A stretch of DNA of 64,000 nucleotides from Bradyrhizobium lablabi (lineage in GTDB: Bacteria > Pseudomonadota > Alphaproteobacteria > Rhizobiales > Xanthobacteraceae). The stretch covers positions 6,730,501-6,794,500 of the forward strand of contig NZ_LT670844.1 in NCBI RefSeq assembly GCF_900141755.1, given 5' to 3'. A program made the position numbers and the translations under genes. Below are positions 1 to 8,171 of the stretch, one piece after another. The notes under the pieces were generated by a model that was given only the letters and a program-made list of their open reading frames with translations, was not told the origin of the DNA and ran no database searches. Each line of letters begins with the position of its first letter. Position 1 is the first letter of the stretch.

Positions 1-1
1 T

Positions 2-163
2 TTCCCCGGCGATCGCGCGGCGCGGATTGCGGTCTCGACGACGGTCGACGCACTTGCCGCGGCGCCTGCGGTTACCCGAGTGATCTTCTGCTGCTTCTCG
101 GACGCCAGCGCCGCCCTGCATGCACAGGCGATGGCGGATGTCGGCAGCCCTTGTGCCGATTGA
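2..163 (+). CDS. Macro-domain (ADP-ribose-binding) protein, C-terminal fragment
   Basis: An open frame enters from the left edge and stops at 161-163, giving 53 residues. It reads FPGDRAARIAV near its start and VIFCCFSDASAALH further on. This matches the last helix and strand of macro domains, where an AA..IAV helix is followed by VIFV.F.....Y/H. Macro domains bind ADP-ribose or O-acetyl-ADP-ribose and often deacetylate it in the cytoplasm. The start codon and substrate-binding loops lie outside the window, so the subfamily cannot be named. The gene ends about 40 bases before the next gene and points the same way. Confidence 0.6.
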   Translation, partial: FPGDRAARIAVSTTVDALAAAPAVTRVIFCCFSDASAALHAQAMADVGSPCAD

Positions 164-204
164 GCCGACCGCTACACTCCCTCGGATTTTCCTTGGGAGG
201 GGAT

Positions 205-1491
205 ATGAATTCACATCATGTGTTGAGGTCGATTTTCGGTGCGGCGCTATTGACGATTGCGGCGGCGCCGTCGGTCCGCGCGGAAGGCACTTTCGATATT
301 CCGCCAGGCGCGCATTTCAATCAGCAAAAGCTCGAGCGGGTCGGCGACTATCTGCGCGAACAGGTCGCGAACGGCAAAATCCCGGGCGCGATCGTCTTGA
401 TCCAGCAGCATGGCAAGCCGGTCTATCATGAATTCTTCGGCGTCCGCGACGTCGCGACCAAATTGCCGATGACCGACGACACCATCTTCCGCCTGTTCTC
501 GATGACCAAGCCCATCACCAGCGTGGTGGCGATGCAGTTGATCGAGGAAGGCAAGTTTCGCCTGGACGATCCCGTGGCAAAGTACATTCCCGCCTTTGCC
601 GACGTCAAAGTCGGCGTTGAAAAGAAAGCGGAAGACGGTACGCCGACATTCGAACTGGTGCCGCCAATCCGGCCGCCGACCATCCTCGACCTGATGCGCC
701 AGACCTCGGGCATCACCTATGGATTTTATGGCTCCAGCCTCGTCCGCAAGGCCTATGCCAAGGCCGACATCTACGCGGCCGATTTCGATAATGCCGAATT
801 CGCCGAGCGGATCGCAAAATTGCCGCTTGCCGAGCAACCGGGCACGCTTTGGGACTACGGCCACTCGACCGACATTCTCGGACGGATCATGGAGCTGGTG
901 TCGGGAAAATCATTGCTCGAGATCGAGCGCGAAAAACTGCTCGGGCCGCTCGGCATGACCGCGACCACTTTTTATGTCACCGATCCCGAAAAGAAGCCGC
1001 TGATCGCCAAGCCGATGCCGAACGACAGCGATTTCCGCGTTGGATTCATCGCTTATGCCGATGTCCCGATGAAATGGGAATCCGGCGGCGGCGGCATGGT
1101 CTCGACCATGGCGGACCTCGCCCGCTTCGCGCAGATGATACTCGACGGCGGCAAACTCGACGGCAAGCAATACCTTAAGCCAGAGACGTTCAAGCTGATG
1201 ACGACGGACCAGGTCGGTCCGGGCTCGGGGGTGGGGCGCGACTATTTCTATTTCCCCGGCGACGGTTTTGGTTTTGGACTTGGTTTCGGCGCGCGCACCG
1301 ATCCCGGCAATGCAAAACCTCCGCCGGCGGGATCGCTCGGCGAACTGAAATGGGACGGCGCCAGCGGCTGCTATTTCGTAATCGACCGCAAGCAGGACAT
1401 GTTCTTCGTGTTGCTGGAGCAGACACCCTCGCAACGCCAGATCATCCAGCCGGCGGTCAAGAAGCTGATCTATGAAGCGATGGAGAACTGA
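205..1491 (+). CDS. Serine beta-lactamase family hydrolase (class C / EstB-like), copy 1
   Basis: This 428-residue exported protein starts at the ATG at 205, behind a GGGAGGGG ribosome-binding site and with an N-terminal signal peptide ending near SVRA-E. Earlier in-frame starts would destroy that signal. The beta-lactamase/penicillin-binding fold is shown by S99-M-T-K102 (nucleophile and general base), Tyr218 in a YGH motif in place of the usual YxN, and a late WDGASG in the place of KTG. The YGH and W-x-G variants are typical of esterase-type members (EstB), so an esterase or peptidase on small or cell-wall substrates is more likely than drug resistance. The next gene is a close paralogue that overlaps its 3' end by 20 bases. 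Confidence 0.85.
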   Translation: MNSHHVLRSIFGAALLTIAAAPSVRAEGTFDIPPGAHFNQQKLERVGDYLREQVANGKIPGAIVLIQQHGKPVYHEFFGVRDVATKLPMTDDTIFRLFSMTKPITSVVAMQLIEEGKFRLDDPVAKYIPAFADVKVGVEKKAEDGTPTFELVPPIRPPTILDLMRQTSGITYGFYGSSLVRKAYAKADIYAADFDNAEFAERIAKLPLAEQPGTLWDYGHSTDILGRIMELVSGKSLLEIEREKLLGPLGMTATTFYVTDPEKKPLIAKPMPNDSDFRVGFIAYADVPMKWESGGGGMVSTMADLARFAQMILDGGKLDGKQYLKPETFKLMTTDQVGPGSGVGRDYFYFPGDGFGFGLGFGARTDPGNAKPPPAGSLGELKWDGASGCYFVIDRKQDMFFVLLEQTPSQRQIIQPAVKKLIYEAMEN

Positions 1492-2776
1492 CGGATTCGC
1501 GCGCCGGCGCGGCATCGCGGCAGCGTTTGCGCTTCTGCTCGCCGCGCTTGTTGTCGGACAGCAGAACGCTGGCAATGCGGAATCGCAATCTTCCGCACCG
1601 GCGAGTTTTTCGCGCGAAAAACTGGCGCGCGTCGGCGACTATGTCCGCACCGAAATCGCAACCGGCAAGATCCCCGGTGCGATCATCCTGATCCAACAAC
1701 ACGGCCAGCCGGTCTATTTTGAAAACTTTGGCGTGCGTGACGTCGAAAGCAAGCGTCCGATGACCGCGGACACGATCTTTCGGCTTTATTCGATGTCGAA
1801 GCCGATCACGTCAGTCGCCGCGATGATGCTGGTCGAGGACGGCAAGCTCTCCCTTGATGATCCCGTGTCGAAATACATTCCGGCGTTTTCCGACGTGAAA
1901 GTCGGCGTCGAGAAACCGGATGAAAACGGCAGGGCGGCCCTTGTGCTCGAACCGGTCAAGCGTCCGATCACGATTGAGGATTTGTTGCGCCACACATCCG
2001 GTCTTACTTACGGTTTTTACGGCGACAGCGCAGTGCGAAAACTCTATGCGCAGGCCGATCTGTTCAACAGCGACATGACCAACGCCGAGTTTGCCGATCG
2101 GATCGCGAAACTGCCGCTGGCGGAGCAACCGGGAACGCGATGGGACTACGGTCATTCGACCGACGTGCTTGGCCGCGTCATTGAAGTGATATCGGGACAA
2201 TCATTGTTTCAGTTCGAGAAGCGGCGGCTGCTCGATCCCCTCGGGATGACCGACACCGCGTTCTACGTCGCGGATGCGGCAAAGCGGTCACTTATCGCCG
2301 AGCCGATGCCCGAGGATCGGGCGATCAGTCCGCTGACTCGAATCTCGGATCCCATGATGCCGCGGCGCTGGGAATCCGGCGGCGCGGGTATGGTCGGCAC
2401 CGTCGGCGACTACGCGCGTTTTGCGCAAATGCTGCTGGCCGGCGGGACGCTGGACGGCAAGCGCTACCTCAAACCCGAGACGATCGCCTTGATGACATCC
2501 GACCATATCGGGCCGGAGACGAAGATTGCCCGCGATTATTACTACCATCCGGGCGCGTACAGCGGATTTGGCCTCGGCTTTGCGGTGCGCACTTCGACGC
2601 CGCCGAATACGTCGTGGCCGCTGGGGGAATATCGCTGGGACGGTGTCGCCGGGACGTTCTTCTTTATCGATCCGACGGACGACATGTTCGTGGTCTTCAT
2701 GGTGCAGACACCATCGCAGCGCGGACGAATTCAACTGGAGCTGAAGACGCTGATCTATGAGGCGCTCGGGAAGTGA
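1472..2776 (+). CDS. Serine beta-lactamase family hydrolase, copy 2 (tandem paralogue)
   Basis: This 434-residue protein begins inside the last 20 bases of the preceding paralogue, so the two are translationally coupled. An arginine-rich start and a hydrophobic stretch (about residues 14-29) form a signal peptide. The active-site set is S107-M-S-K110, Tyr226 in YGH and WDGVAG near the C-terminus, the same as its neighbour. The two proteins align almost throughout, with shared blocks such as KIPGAI.LIQQHG, VSKYIPAF and KLPLAEQPGT. A local duplication followed by divergence fits. The substrate is unknown, and export to the periplasm is inferred. Confidence 0.85.
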   Translation: MKRWRTDGFARRRGIAAAFALLLAALVVGQQNAGNAESQSSAPASFSREKLARVGDYVRTEIATGKIPGAIILIQQHGQPVYFENFGVRDVESKRPMTADTIFRLYSMSKPITSVAAMMLVEDGKLSLDDPVSKYIPAFSDVKVGVEKPDENGRAALVLEPVKRPITIEDLLRHTSGLTYGFYGDSAVRKLYAQADLFNSDMTNAEFADRIAKLPLAEQPGTRWDYGHSTDVLGRVIEVISGQSLFQFEKRRLLDPLGMTDTAFYVADAAKRSLIAEPMPEDRAISPLTRISDPMMPRRWESGGAGMVGTVGDYARFAQMLLAGGTLDGKRYLKPETIALMTSDHIGPETKIARDYYYHPGAYSGFGLGFAVRTSTPPNTSWPLGEYRWDGVAGTFFFIDPTDDMFVVFMVQTPSQRGRIQLELKTLIYEALGK

Positions 2777-2790
2777 TTGTGACTTAATTA

Positions 2791-2910
2791 CCGTCATCGC
2801 GAGCCAACGGGTCGGCGCAAAGCGCCGCCCGATGATAAACTCCGCGAAGCAATTCATGGCGCGGCATCGTAACAATGGATTGCTTCGTCGCTTCGCTCCG
2901 CGCAATGACG
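2791..2910. repeat. Family 1 palindromic repeat (CGTCATTGCGAG type)
   Basis: An imperfect inverted repeat opens with CGTCATCGCGAGCC and closes with CGCAATGACG. It carries an inner GGCGCAAAGCGCC hairpin and a GCTTCG block. Related copies lie at 26776-26862, 44846-45004 and 50134-50258. All are intergenic. Confidence 0.8.
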
Positions 2911-2924
2911 ACAAATGGGACCGT

Positions 2925-3992
2925 CTATGCCTTCCGCACAATCTCGCGCACCATTCCGACCGTTTCCTCGATCATCGCGGCGGTGACATCGAGATGCGTG
3001 CATGCGCGAATCCGGCCGTCCATCATGGCGAGCAATACGCCGCGCTGGCGCAAGGCAGCGACCATCTTCTCGCCGCTGACGCCGGTGCCGTCGGGGGTGA
3101 AGAACACGAGATTGGTTTCGGGCTCTTGCACCTCAATCCCGGCAATCTGGGCCAGCCCCCGCGCCAGCGCGCGGGCGTTGGCGTGATCGTCGGCGAGGCG
3201 GTCGACGTGATGGTCGAGCGCATAGACGCAAGCGGCGGCGCAAATGCCGGCCTGGCGCATCGAGCCTCCGAGGCGTTGTTTCCAGCGCCAGACCTCGTCG
3301 ATGAAGTCGCGGGAGCCGGCGATGACCGCGCCGACCGGGGCGCCGAGCCCCTTGGAAAAATCGATCCAGGCCGAATCCCAGCCCGCCGCCATGTCGTGCG
3401 CGGTGATGCCGGTCGCGACGGTGGCATTGAGCAGCCGCGCGCCGTCCATGTGGGTGGCGAGCCCGTTTGCCTTGGCGATTTTTACGACCTCGTCGAGTTC
3501 GGCTTTCTTCCAGATCGTGCCGCCGCCGATATTGGCGGTCTGCTCGACGCTGACGAGGGTCTGCGGCGGCTGGTAGCGGGTGCGCGGGTGCAGCGCTTTT
3601 CGAAACGCATCGGGCGAAAACTGCCCGTCGGCGCCCGAAAGCGGCATGATCTGGAAACCGCCGAGTGCCGCATGGGCGCCGCCTTCGCGGGCGATGATGT
3701 GGGCGGTCTCATGCGCCAGAATCTCGTCGCCGGGGCGGCAATGCACCAAGGTCGCGGCGACGTTGCACATGGTGCCGGAGGGCAGGAACACCGCAGCTTC
3801 CTTGCCGAGCAGATCGGCCACGCGCTCGCACAGAAGGTTCACGGTCGGGTCGTCGCCGATTTGCTCGTCGCCGACCTCGGCCCGCGCGATCGCCTCGCGC
3901 ATCGCCGGCGTCGGGCGGGTTTGCGTATCCGAGAGAAGGTTGATGCGGATCGGCGCCGCCTTGGGGTCGCGTGGGGGAGGGGTGTAGGTCAT
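2925..3992 (-). CDS. ltaE: Low-specificity L-threonine aldolase
   Basis: This 355-residue PLP enzyme of fold type I cleaves L-threonine or allo-threonine to glycine and acetaldehyde in the cytoplasm. Family features are the start LLSDTQTRPTPAMREA, GDDPTVNLLCERVADLLGKEAAVFLPSGTMCN, the cofactor Asp in HMDGAR, and the Schiff-base lysine K214 in WIDFSKGLGAP. The length is normal for bacterial LtaE. The gene stands alone, with a family 1 repeat immediately downstream and the ParE toxin gene upstream on the same strand. Confidence 0.92.
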   Translation of the reverse strand: MTYTPPPRDPKAAPIRINLLSDTQTRPTPAMREAIARAEVGDEQIGDDPTVNLLCERVADLLGKEAAVFLPSGTMCNVAATLVHCRPGDEILAHETAHIIAREGGAHAALGGFQIMPLSGADGQFSPDAFRKALHPRTRYQPPQTLVSVEQTANIGGGTIWKKAELDEVVKIAKANGLATHMDGARLLNATVATGITAHDMAAGWDSAWIDFSKGLGAPVGAVIAGSRDFIDEVWRWKQRLGGSMRQAGICAAACVYALDHHVDRLADDHANARALARGLAQIAGIEVQEPETNLVFFTPDGTGVSGEKMVAALRQRGVLLAMMDGRIRACTHLDVTAAMIEETVGMVREIVRKA

Positions 3993-4024
3993 GGACTGTG
4001 CTCTTCAACTCACGACGTTATCTG

Positions 4025-4321
4025 TTAATCGAACAGTTGCGGCCTGATATCCTGCGCATAATGAAAAATCGAGCGGATCAAGATGTGCTCGGCTTCTTCC
4101 GTATAAAAGATATTGTGCGATTGGAACCGGAAACGGCGGTGTCCCGTGGCCAACTCATCCACCGCTTGGCCGATCCGCGGGAAGTCTGCAAGCAAGCTGA
4201 AGGTGCGCTCCAGTCCAGCGTGATAGGCTTCGGCCTGATATGGGCCGAAGGTCGCCGCCGTAAATTCGTAGATGTCGAGTAGTTGGAAGCGGGCACGAAC
4301 AGAGAGACGATATTCAGCCAT
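4025..4321 (-). CDS. ParE/RelE-family toxin
   Basis: This 98-residue protein has the RelE/ParE fold pattern: YRLSVRARFQLLDIYEFTAATFG at the start, a middle helix with LLADFPRIGQ, and RRFRFQSHNIFYTEE..ILIRSIFHYAQD at the end. ParE members poison DNA gyrase, while the related RelE members cleave mRNA on the ribosome. The GHRRFRF..H.IFY pattern favours ParE. Its start overlaps the end of the upstream small gene by eight bases, which is the usual antitoxin-toxin coupling. The target is inferred from the family only. Confidence 0.85.
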   Translation of the reverse strand: MAEYRLSVRARFQLLDIYEFTAATFGPYQAEAYHAGLERTFSLLADFPRIGQAVDELATGHRRFRFQSHNIFYTEEAEHILIRSIFHYAQDIRPQLFD

Positions 4322-4529
4322 TTGCGCGGGCTGCCACGCGCTTTCGTGCGGCAGCCAGAACGTCGCTCATGCTGTCATCGGTCGGCACGCTACAGTCAGG
4401 GTGCGAAAGGGCTTCCTGATAGCGTCGCAGCTGTTCGTCGCGCGGGAGTGCAGTCCACGCCGCTAGCTCCGCCTCGGTCGGCGTGGCCGATGGCATGACC
4501 CGGGTCGATTTGTCGGTCGTCTTTGGCAT
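4314..4529 (-). CDS. Antitoxin partner of the ParE-like toxin
   Basis: This 71-residue acidic-to-basic protein starts MPKTTDKSTRV and ends DDSMSDVLAAARKRVAARANG. It precedes and overlaps the toxin gene. I do not recognise a named DNA-binding fold, and the call rests on position, size and the C-terminal DVLAAARKR helix common in ParD-like antitoxins. The ATG at 4529 is chosen because no Shine-Dalgarno precedes it, yet an extended -10 (TGCTATACT) ends seven bases upstream. That arrangement suits leaderless translation. In-frame TTG codons slightly upstream (4550) are the alternative. Confidence 0.7.
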   Translation of the reverse strand: MPKTTDKSTRVMPSATPTEAELAAWTALPRDEQLRRYQEALSHPDCSVPTDDSMSDVLAAARKRVAARANG

Positions 4530-4566
4530 GGGGGGAGTATAGCACAACAAAAAGCCCCGGCAAAAC
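4530..4566 (-). promoter_or_regulatory. Predicted leaderless promoter of the antitoxin-toxin pair
   Basis: On the minus strand TTGCCG, 16 bases and then TATACT (extended by TG one base upstream) end seven bases before the antitoxin ATG. The -35 hexamer lies inside the stem of the rpsD terminator. Prediction by eye only. Confidence 0.45.
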
Positions 4567-4572
4567 CGGGGC
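4549..4572 (-). terminator. Rho-independent terminator of rpsD
   Basis: Read on the minus strand, the stem GCCCCGG / CCGGGGC with a five-base loop is followed by TTTTT. It begins about 30 bases after the rpsD stop codon. Confidence 0.85.
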
Positions 4573-4600
4573 CTTCGATCTCGTGCGCCACTGACAAAAA

Positions 4601-5218
4601 TCAGCGCGAATAGAATTCGACGATCAGATGCGGTTCCATCTGCACCGGGAACGGTACGTCGGAGAGCGCGGGGATGCGGGCGTACTTCGCCGTCATCTTG
4701 GAGTGATCGACTTCGAGGAAATCGGGCACGTCGCGCTCGGCAAGCTGGATCGCTTCCAGGACAGGGGTGAGCTGCTTCGAGGATTCCTTGACCTCGATGA
4801 CATCGCCGACCTTCACCTTGAAGCTCGCGATGTTGACCTTGCGGCCGTTCACCTTGATGTGGCCGTGGTTGATGAACTGGCGTGCGGCGAACATGGTAGC
4901 CACGAACTTGGCGCGATAGACGATGGTGTCGAGGCGGCGCTCTAAGAGGCCGATCAGGTTTTCACCGGTGTCGCCCTTCATCCGGCCGGCCTCGACATAG
5001 ATGCCGTGGAACTGGCGCTCCGAGATGTTGGCGTAATAACCCTTCAGCTTCTGCTTGGCGCGCAGCTGCACGCCGAAGTCGGAGAGTTTGCCCTTGCGGC
5101 GCTGGCCGTGCTGGCCGGGGCCGTATTCCCTGCGATTCACGGGGCTCTTCGGGCGGCCCCAGATATTCTGGCCCATGCGGCGATCGATCTTGTATTTCGC
5201 CTCACTGCGCTTTGTCAT
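4601..5218 (-). CDS. rpsD: 30S ribosomal protein S4
   Basis: This 205-residue primary 16S rRNA-binding protein nucleates assembly of the 30S body. The start [16 protein letters not shown], the [21 protein letters not shown] block and an S4 RNA-binding domain ([13 protein letters not shown]...[16 protein letters not shown]) are all present. The ATG at 5218 is chosen over the ATG five codons upstream because AGAGGA sits just before it and the length then matches alphaproteobacterial S4. As in related genomes it lies outside the main ribosomal protein operons. It ends in a strong terminator. Confidence 0.98.
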   Translation of the reverse strand: MTKRSEAKYKIDRRMGQNIWGRPKSPVNRREYGPGQHGQRRKGKLSDFGVQLRAKQKLKGYYANISERQFHGIYVEAGRMKGDTGENLIGLLERRLDTIVYRAKFVATMFAARQFINHGHIKVNGRKVNIASFKVKVGDVIEVKESSKQLTPVLEAIQLAERDVPDFLEVDHSKMTAKYARIPALSDVPFPVQMEPHLIVEFYSR

Positions 5219-5343
5219 CGCGTCCTCTTTCAAGTGGTTGAGTTTTGAGGAAACGCGCCCTCCTGTGCGCCGGGAATTTCCCGGAGCCGACAGGTCTGAC
5301 CCCCAAAAGCTTGAAGGGACGGACCACGGGTCGCGAAACGCAT

Positions 5344-5365
5344 CGCGGGCCGAAACCGGCCCGCG
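5344..5365. other. GC-rich hairpin in the rpsD 5' region
   Basis: CGCGGGCCG, a four-base loop AAAC and CGGCCCGCG form a perfect nine-pair stem about 125 bases upstream of rpsD and 80 bases downstream of the acyltransferase gene. No T-tract follows on either strand. It may be a terminator or part of an rpsD leader. Confidence 0.4.
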
Positions 5366-5444
5366 AGCAGGGGGGTCTTACGGAGAAACCGCTGTCCTGT
5401 CAATAAAAACGGGCCGATTTGACGAGCCGAATCGGCATATTAGG

Positions 5445-6224
5445 TCAGGTCGCGACCGCCCGGACCGGCTTGGGTTCCGCCTGTTGCCTGTGGCTGCGCA
5501 ATTCGGCGGCGATTTCGGTGTTCAGCACCTGTTCCAGCCGGGTCAGGGCCTTGGCGATCAGGGCCGCGTCGGCGATCCGGTGATCCCAGCGGATCACGAC
5601 ATCGATGGTCTGGTCCTGTTCCACCAGGCCATAGCTGAGGATAAACGGCCCCGGGCTCAGCGCGTGAAGCTCGCCGCCCCCGTAGGCCGCCACCGACGTC
5701 ACCCCGAAGCTGCCGAAATAATTGGCGCGCTGGCGTCCGAAATTCAGCCCGATCATCCAAATCAGGCGGCGCAGCGGCAGCGGCAGCCTGGTCGCCATCA
5801 GTATTTTCCGGAATGCCGGCACCTCGGCGATCGGTGCGTGCTTGGCGTGGCGGATCTGCGCATCCACCTCGGCCAGCGGCAGTTCGTCCGCCGCGGGCAC
5901 CTTTTGCGGCAGAACGCAATCCTGGCCGTCTTCGACGCGTGCGATCGCGACCATCGCGACGCTGCGCGGCAGTTCATAGAAACTCGGCCATGGCCATTTG
6001 GCGTAGAGCGTGCGCAGCACCGGCTCGTCTTTCGCCACCAGCGAGAACGCCTTGACGAAGATGGCCGCCCATCCGGGTGGCTGCGCGGCGAGCGCGCGGG
6101 CTTCTAGCAGTTGGCGGATGTTGAGAGGGCGCGCAAGCGAGACAAAGGGCACGCGGATCGATGCGTGCATGAGGTCGGAGACAAGACGGCGCGGCAGTGA
6201 GATTTTTCGAACCGTTCCGCGCAT
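5445..6224 (-). CDS. Stand-alone 2-oxoacid dehydrogenase E2-like acyltransferase domain
   Basis: This 259-residue protein resembles the catalytic domain of dihydrolipoamide acyltransferases and chloramphenicol acetyltransferase. It has FVKAFSLVAKDEPVLR, a long middle region, and near the end VVIRWDHRIADAALIAKAL, equivalent to the DHRxxDG active-site motif with Ala for Gly. No lipoyl or E1/E3-binding domain is present, so it is not a normal complex subunit. The start at 6224 (MRGTVRKISLPRRL) follows a GAGTGGA site; an upstream ATG at 6296 lacks similarity. The acyl acceptor is unknown. Confidence 0.75.
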   Translation of the reverse strand: MRGTVRKISLPRRLVSDLMHASIRVPFVSLARPLNIRQLLEARALAAQPPGWAAIFVKAFSLVAKDEPVLRTLYAKWPWPSFYELPRSVAMVAIARVEDGQDCVLPQKVPAADELPLAEVDAQIRHAKHAPIAEVPAFRKILMATRLPLPLRRLIWMIGLNFGRQRANYFGSFGVTSVAAYGGGELHALSPGPFILSYGLVEQDQTIDVVIRWDHRIADAALIAKALTRLEQVLNTEIAAELRSHRQQAEPKPVRAVAT

Positions 6225-6420
6225 CGTTCCACTCAAGTTCCCGCAACAGCAAACCGGCTGACCGGACCGGCCGTTCGCCGGTCCCTCATCTAGCACGAAC
6301 CGGCAGTTTTGAGGCCAGATGGTTGTTGGATTTGAGGCGTCAGCGCGGCCTGCGGTTGGCGCCCGAACATTCCATAAATGTAAGTATTTTCAGTAGCTTG
6401 CCTCGGAGATCCAGCTCGCA

Positions 6421-7224
6421 TCAGCGCTTGATCCCCTCAAGACTCGCAACAATCCCGCGTTGAAACAGCGACCAGTCGAAGCCGAGCGCCAGCGCCAGAT
6501 AGCCGCGCTCGATCATCCGATTGGCTTGTTCCGCGGTGCGCGCCACCCCGCCGATCGGGACGCCGCTTTTCAGGATGCCTTGCTCGGCGCGCGCCATCAG
6601 CGCCTGTACGTCGGGATCATCGATGCGCCCGCGCTTGTTGATGGAGGTCGCGAGGTCGCCGGGTCCGATCACCGCGAGGTCGATTCCCGGGGTCGCCATG
6701 ATCTCGTCGATCCGCTCGACCGCCTCGACATGCTCGATGGTGATCATGCAGATCATGTCGTCGTCGGCGGTCGCCATGTAATCGGGCATCGAGACGCCCC
6801 AGCGGAACGGGGCGTGGAACGGTCCCCACAGCCGGTCGCCGCGCGGCGGATAGCGCACGCTGCGCACCGCTTTTTCGGCATCCGCGCGGCTGCAGATCAT
6901 CGGAAAATTGATGCCGAGCGCGCCGATATCCATCGGCGCTTTTGCGAGCCATGGCTCGTTGGCGGCAATCCGCACCATCGGCACGCAAGGCGTGCCTGAC
7001 GTGGCCGTGATCATCCCGTGCGCGGAACCAAGATCGATCGGGCCATGCTCAAGGTCGACAATGATCCAGTCGAGCCCGGAACGAGCCATGATCTGGACGG
7101 TCTGAATGCTCGGAATCGTCGCGATCGCGCCGAAGGTCGGACGCCCCTCCCGCCACAGCGTGCGGAGACGGTTGAGCGGTGCCGGCGCAGCGGACGTCAA
7201 GGGCGAAGCTCCGAATCGGGGCAT
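6421..7224 (-). CDS. HpcH/HpaI-family aldolase
   Basis: This 267-residue class II pyruvate-dependent aldolase forms or cleaves 4-hydroxy-2-oxo acids in the cytoplasm, using a divalent metal. Family marks are FGAIATIPSIQTVQIMARSGLDWIIVDLEHGPID near the N-terminus, PMVRI, the GALGINFPMI strand, RYPPRGDR, ITIEHVEAVERIDEI and DLAVIGPGDLATSIN. The ATG at 7224 is preferred over the TTG one codon upstream. It lies 69 bases downstream of murI and may be cotranscribed with purB and murI. The natural substrate cannot be deduced. Confidence 0.88.
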   Translation of the reverse strand: MPRFGASPLTSAAPAPLNRLRTLWREGRPTFGAIATIPSIQTVQIMARSGLDWIIVDLEHGPIDLGSAHGMITATSGTPCVPMVRIAANEPWLAKAPMDIGALGINFPMICSRADAEKAVRSVRYPPRGDRLWGPFHAPFRWGVSMPDYMATADDDMICMITIEHVEAVERIDEIMATPGIDLAVIGPGDLATSINKRGRIDDPDVQALMARAEQGILKSGVPIGGVARTAEQANRMIERGYLALALGFDWSLFQRGIVASLEGIKR

Positions 7225-7293
7225 CAAGGGAAGGTTGTCGCTTGAAAAGCTATCAGCGCGGCAAGGGGCCGAAAAGACCCATATGCATTGTAT

Positions 7294-8124
7294 TTACGCC
7301 CGCACTCGACCGCCGAAAAACGGCATCAAAGCCCGACTCAGCGTGTGCGGCCGTCGGGAGGTAAAAATCATTTCCGCGCCGACGCGATCGGCGTCGCCGA
7401 TGGGGGTCTTGAGCAAATCCGACACCCGCCGGGCAATCGCCGGCGCCGGATCGATCCAGTCGACCGGCCAGGGCGCCAGCGCGACCAGGCGGTCCATCAA
7501 TAGCGGGTAATGCGTGCAGGCCAGCACCACGGTGTCGGTGCGCGCCGGATCGCGTTCGCCATCGCCGACAAAACAGGGCTTAAGTTCCGCCGCTATCTCG
7601 ATGTCGCTCACCTCGACGCCGCTCAGCGCCGCTTCCGCGAGCGAAGCAAGCTCACCGGAGCCGACCAGCGTCACTTCGCAGCCCTGCGCGAAATCGCGGA
7701 TGAGCGCCTTGGTGTATTCGCGCTTGACGGTGCCCTTGGTGCCGAGCACGGAGACGCGTTTTGTTCTTGATTGCGCGCAGGCCGGCTTGATCGCCGGCAC
7801 GGTGCCGACAAAGGGCACTTCATACCGCTCACGAAGATGCGACATGACGAGCGTGGAAGCGGTGTTGCAGGCGACCACTACCAGATCGGGGGCGTGCTTC
7901 TCGATCAACTTGCCGATCAGCGGCACCACGCGCGCGATGATCCCTTCCTCGCTGTGATGGCCGTAGGGAAAGAACGCATCGTCGGCGACATAGACATAGT
8001 GAGCATCCGGCCGCGCGGCCACGATCTCGCGCAAGACCGTGAGCCCGCCCAGGCCGGAATCGAATACCAGTATCGTCGGAGGTGATGCCACAGCTAGCGA
8101 CCTTAGCCGATCCGCGGTTACCAT
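7294..8124 (-). CDS. murI: Glutamate racemase
   Basis: This 276-residue cofactor-independent racemase supplies D-glutamate for peptidoglycan. It has the two halves of the aspartate/glutamate racemase fold, with VFDSGLGGLTVLREI, the first catalytic cysteine C86 in VVVACNTAST, and the second, C203, in VVLACTHYPLL. The start at 8124 adds a short tail before the conserved PTILVFDSG. It sits 47 bases after purB on the same strand, and with the downstream aldolase probably forms one transcript. Confidence 0.95.
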   Translation of the reverse strand: MVTADRLRSLAVASPPTILVFDSGLGGLTVLREIVAARPDAHYVYVADDAFFPYGHHSEEGIIARVVPLIGKLIEKHAPDLVVVACNTASTLVMSHLRERYEVPFVGTVPAIKPACAQSRTKRVSVLGTKGTVKREYTKALIRDFAQGCEVTLVGSGELASLAEAALSGVEVSDIEIAAELKPCFVGDGERDPARTDTVVLACTHYPLLMDRLVALAPWPVDWIDPAPAIARRVSDLLKTPIGDADRVGAEMIFTSRRPHTLSRALMPFFGGRVRA

Positions 8125-8171
8125 TCAGTTGTTATCGCAGGTCCCGTGCCATCGCGGGGCCCGCTGTCGGA

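Noticed and set aside
2757..4028. 423-codon plus-strand frame through a repeat and threonine aldolase
   Set aside because: Antisense of ltaE; begins inside the repeat.
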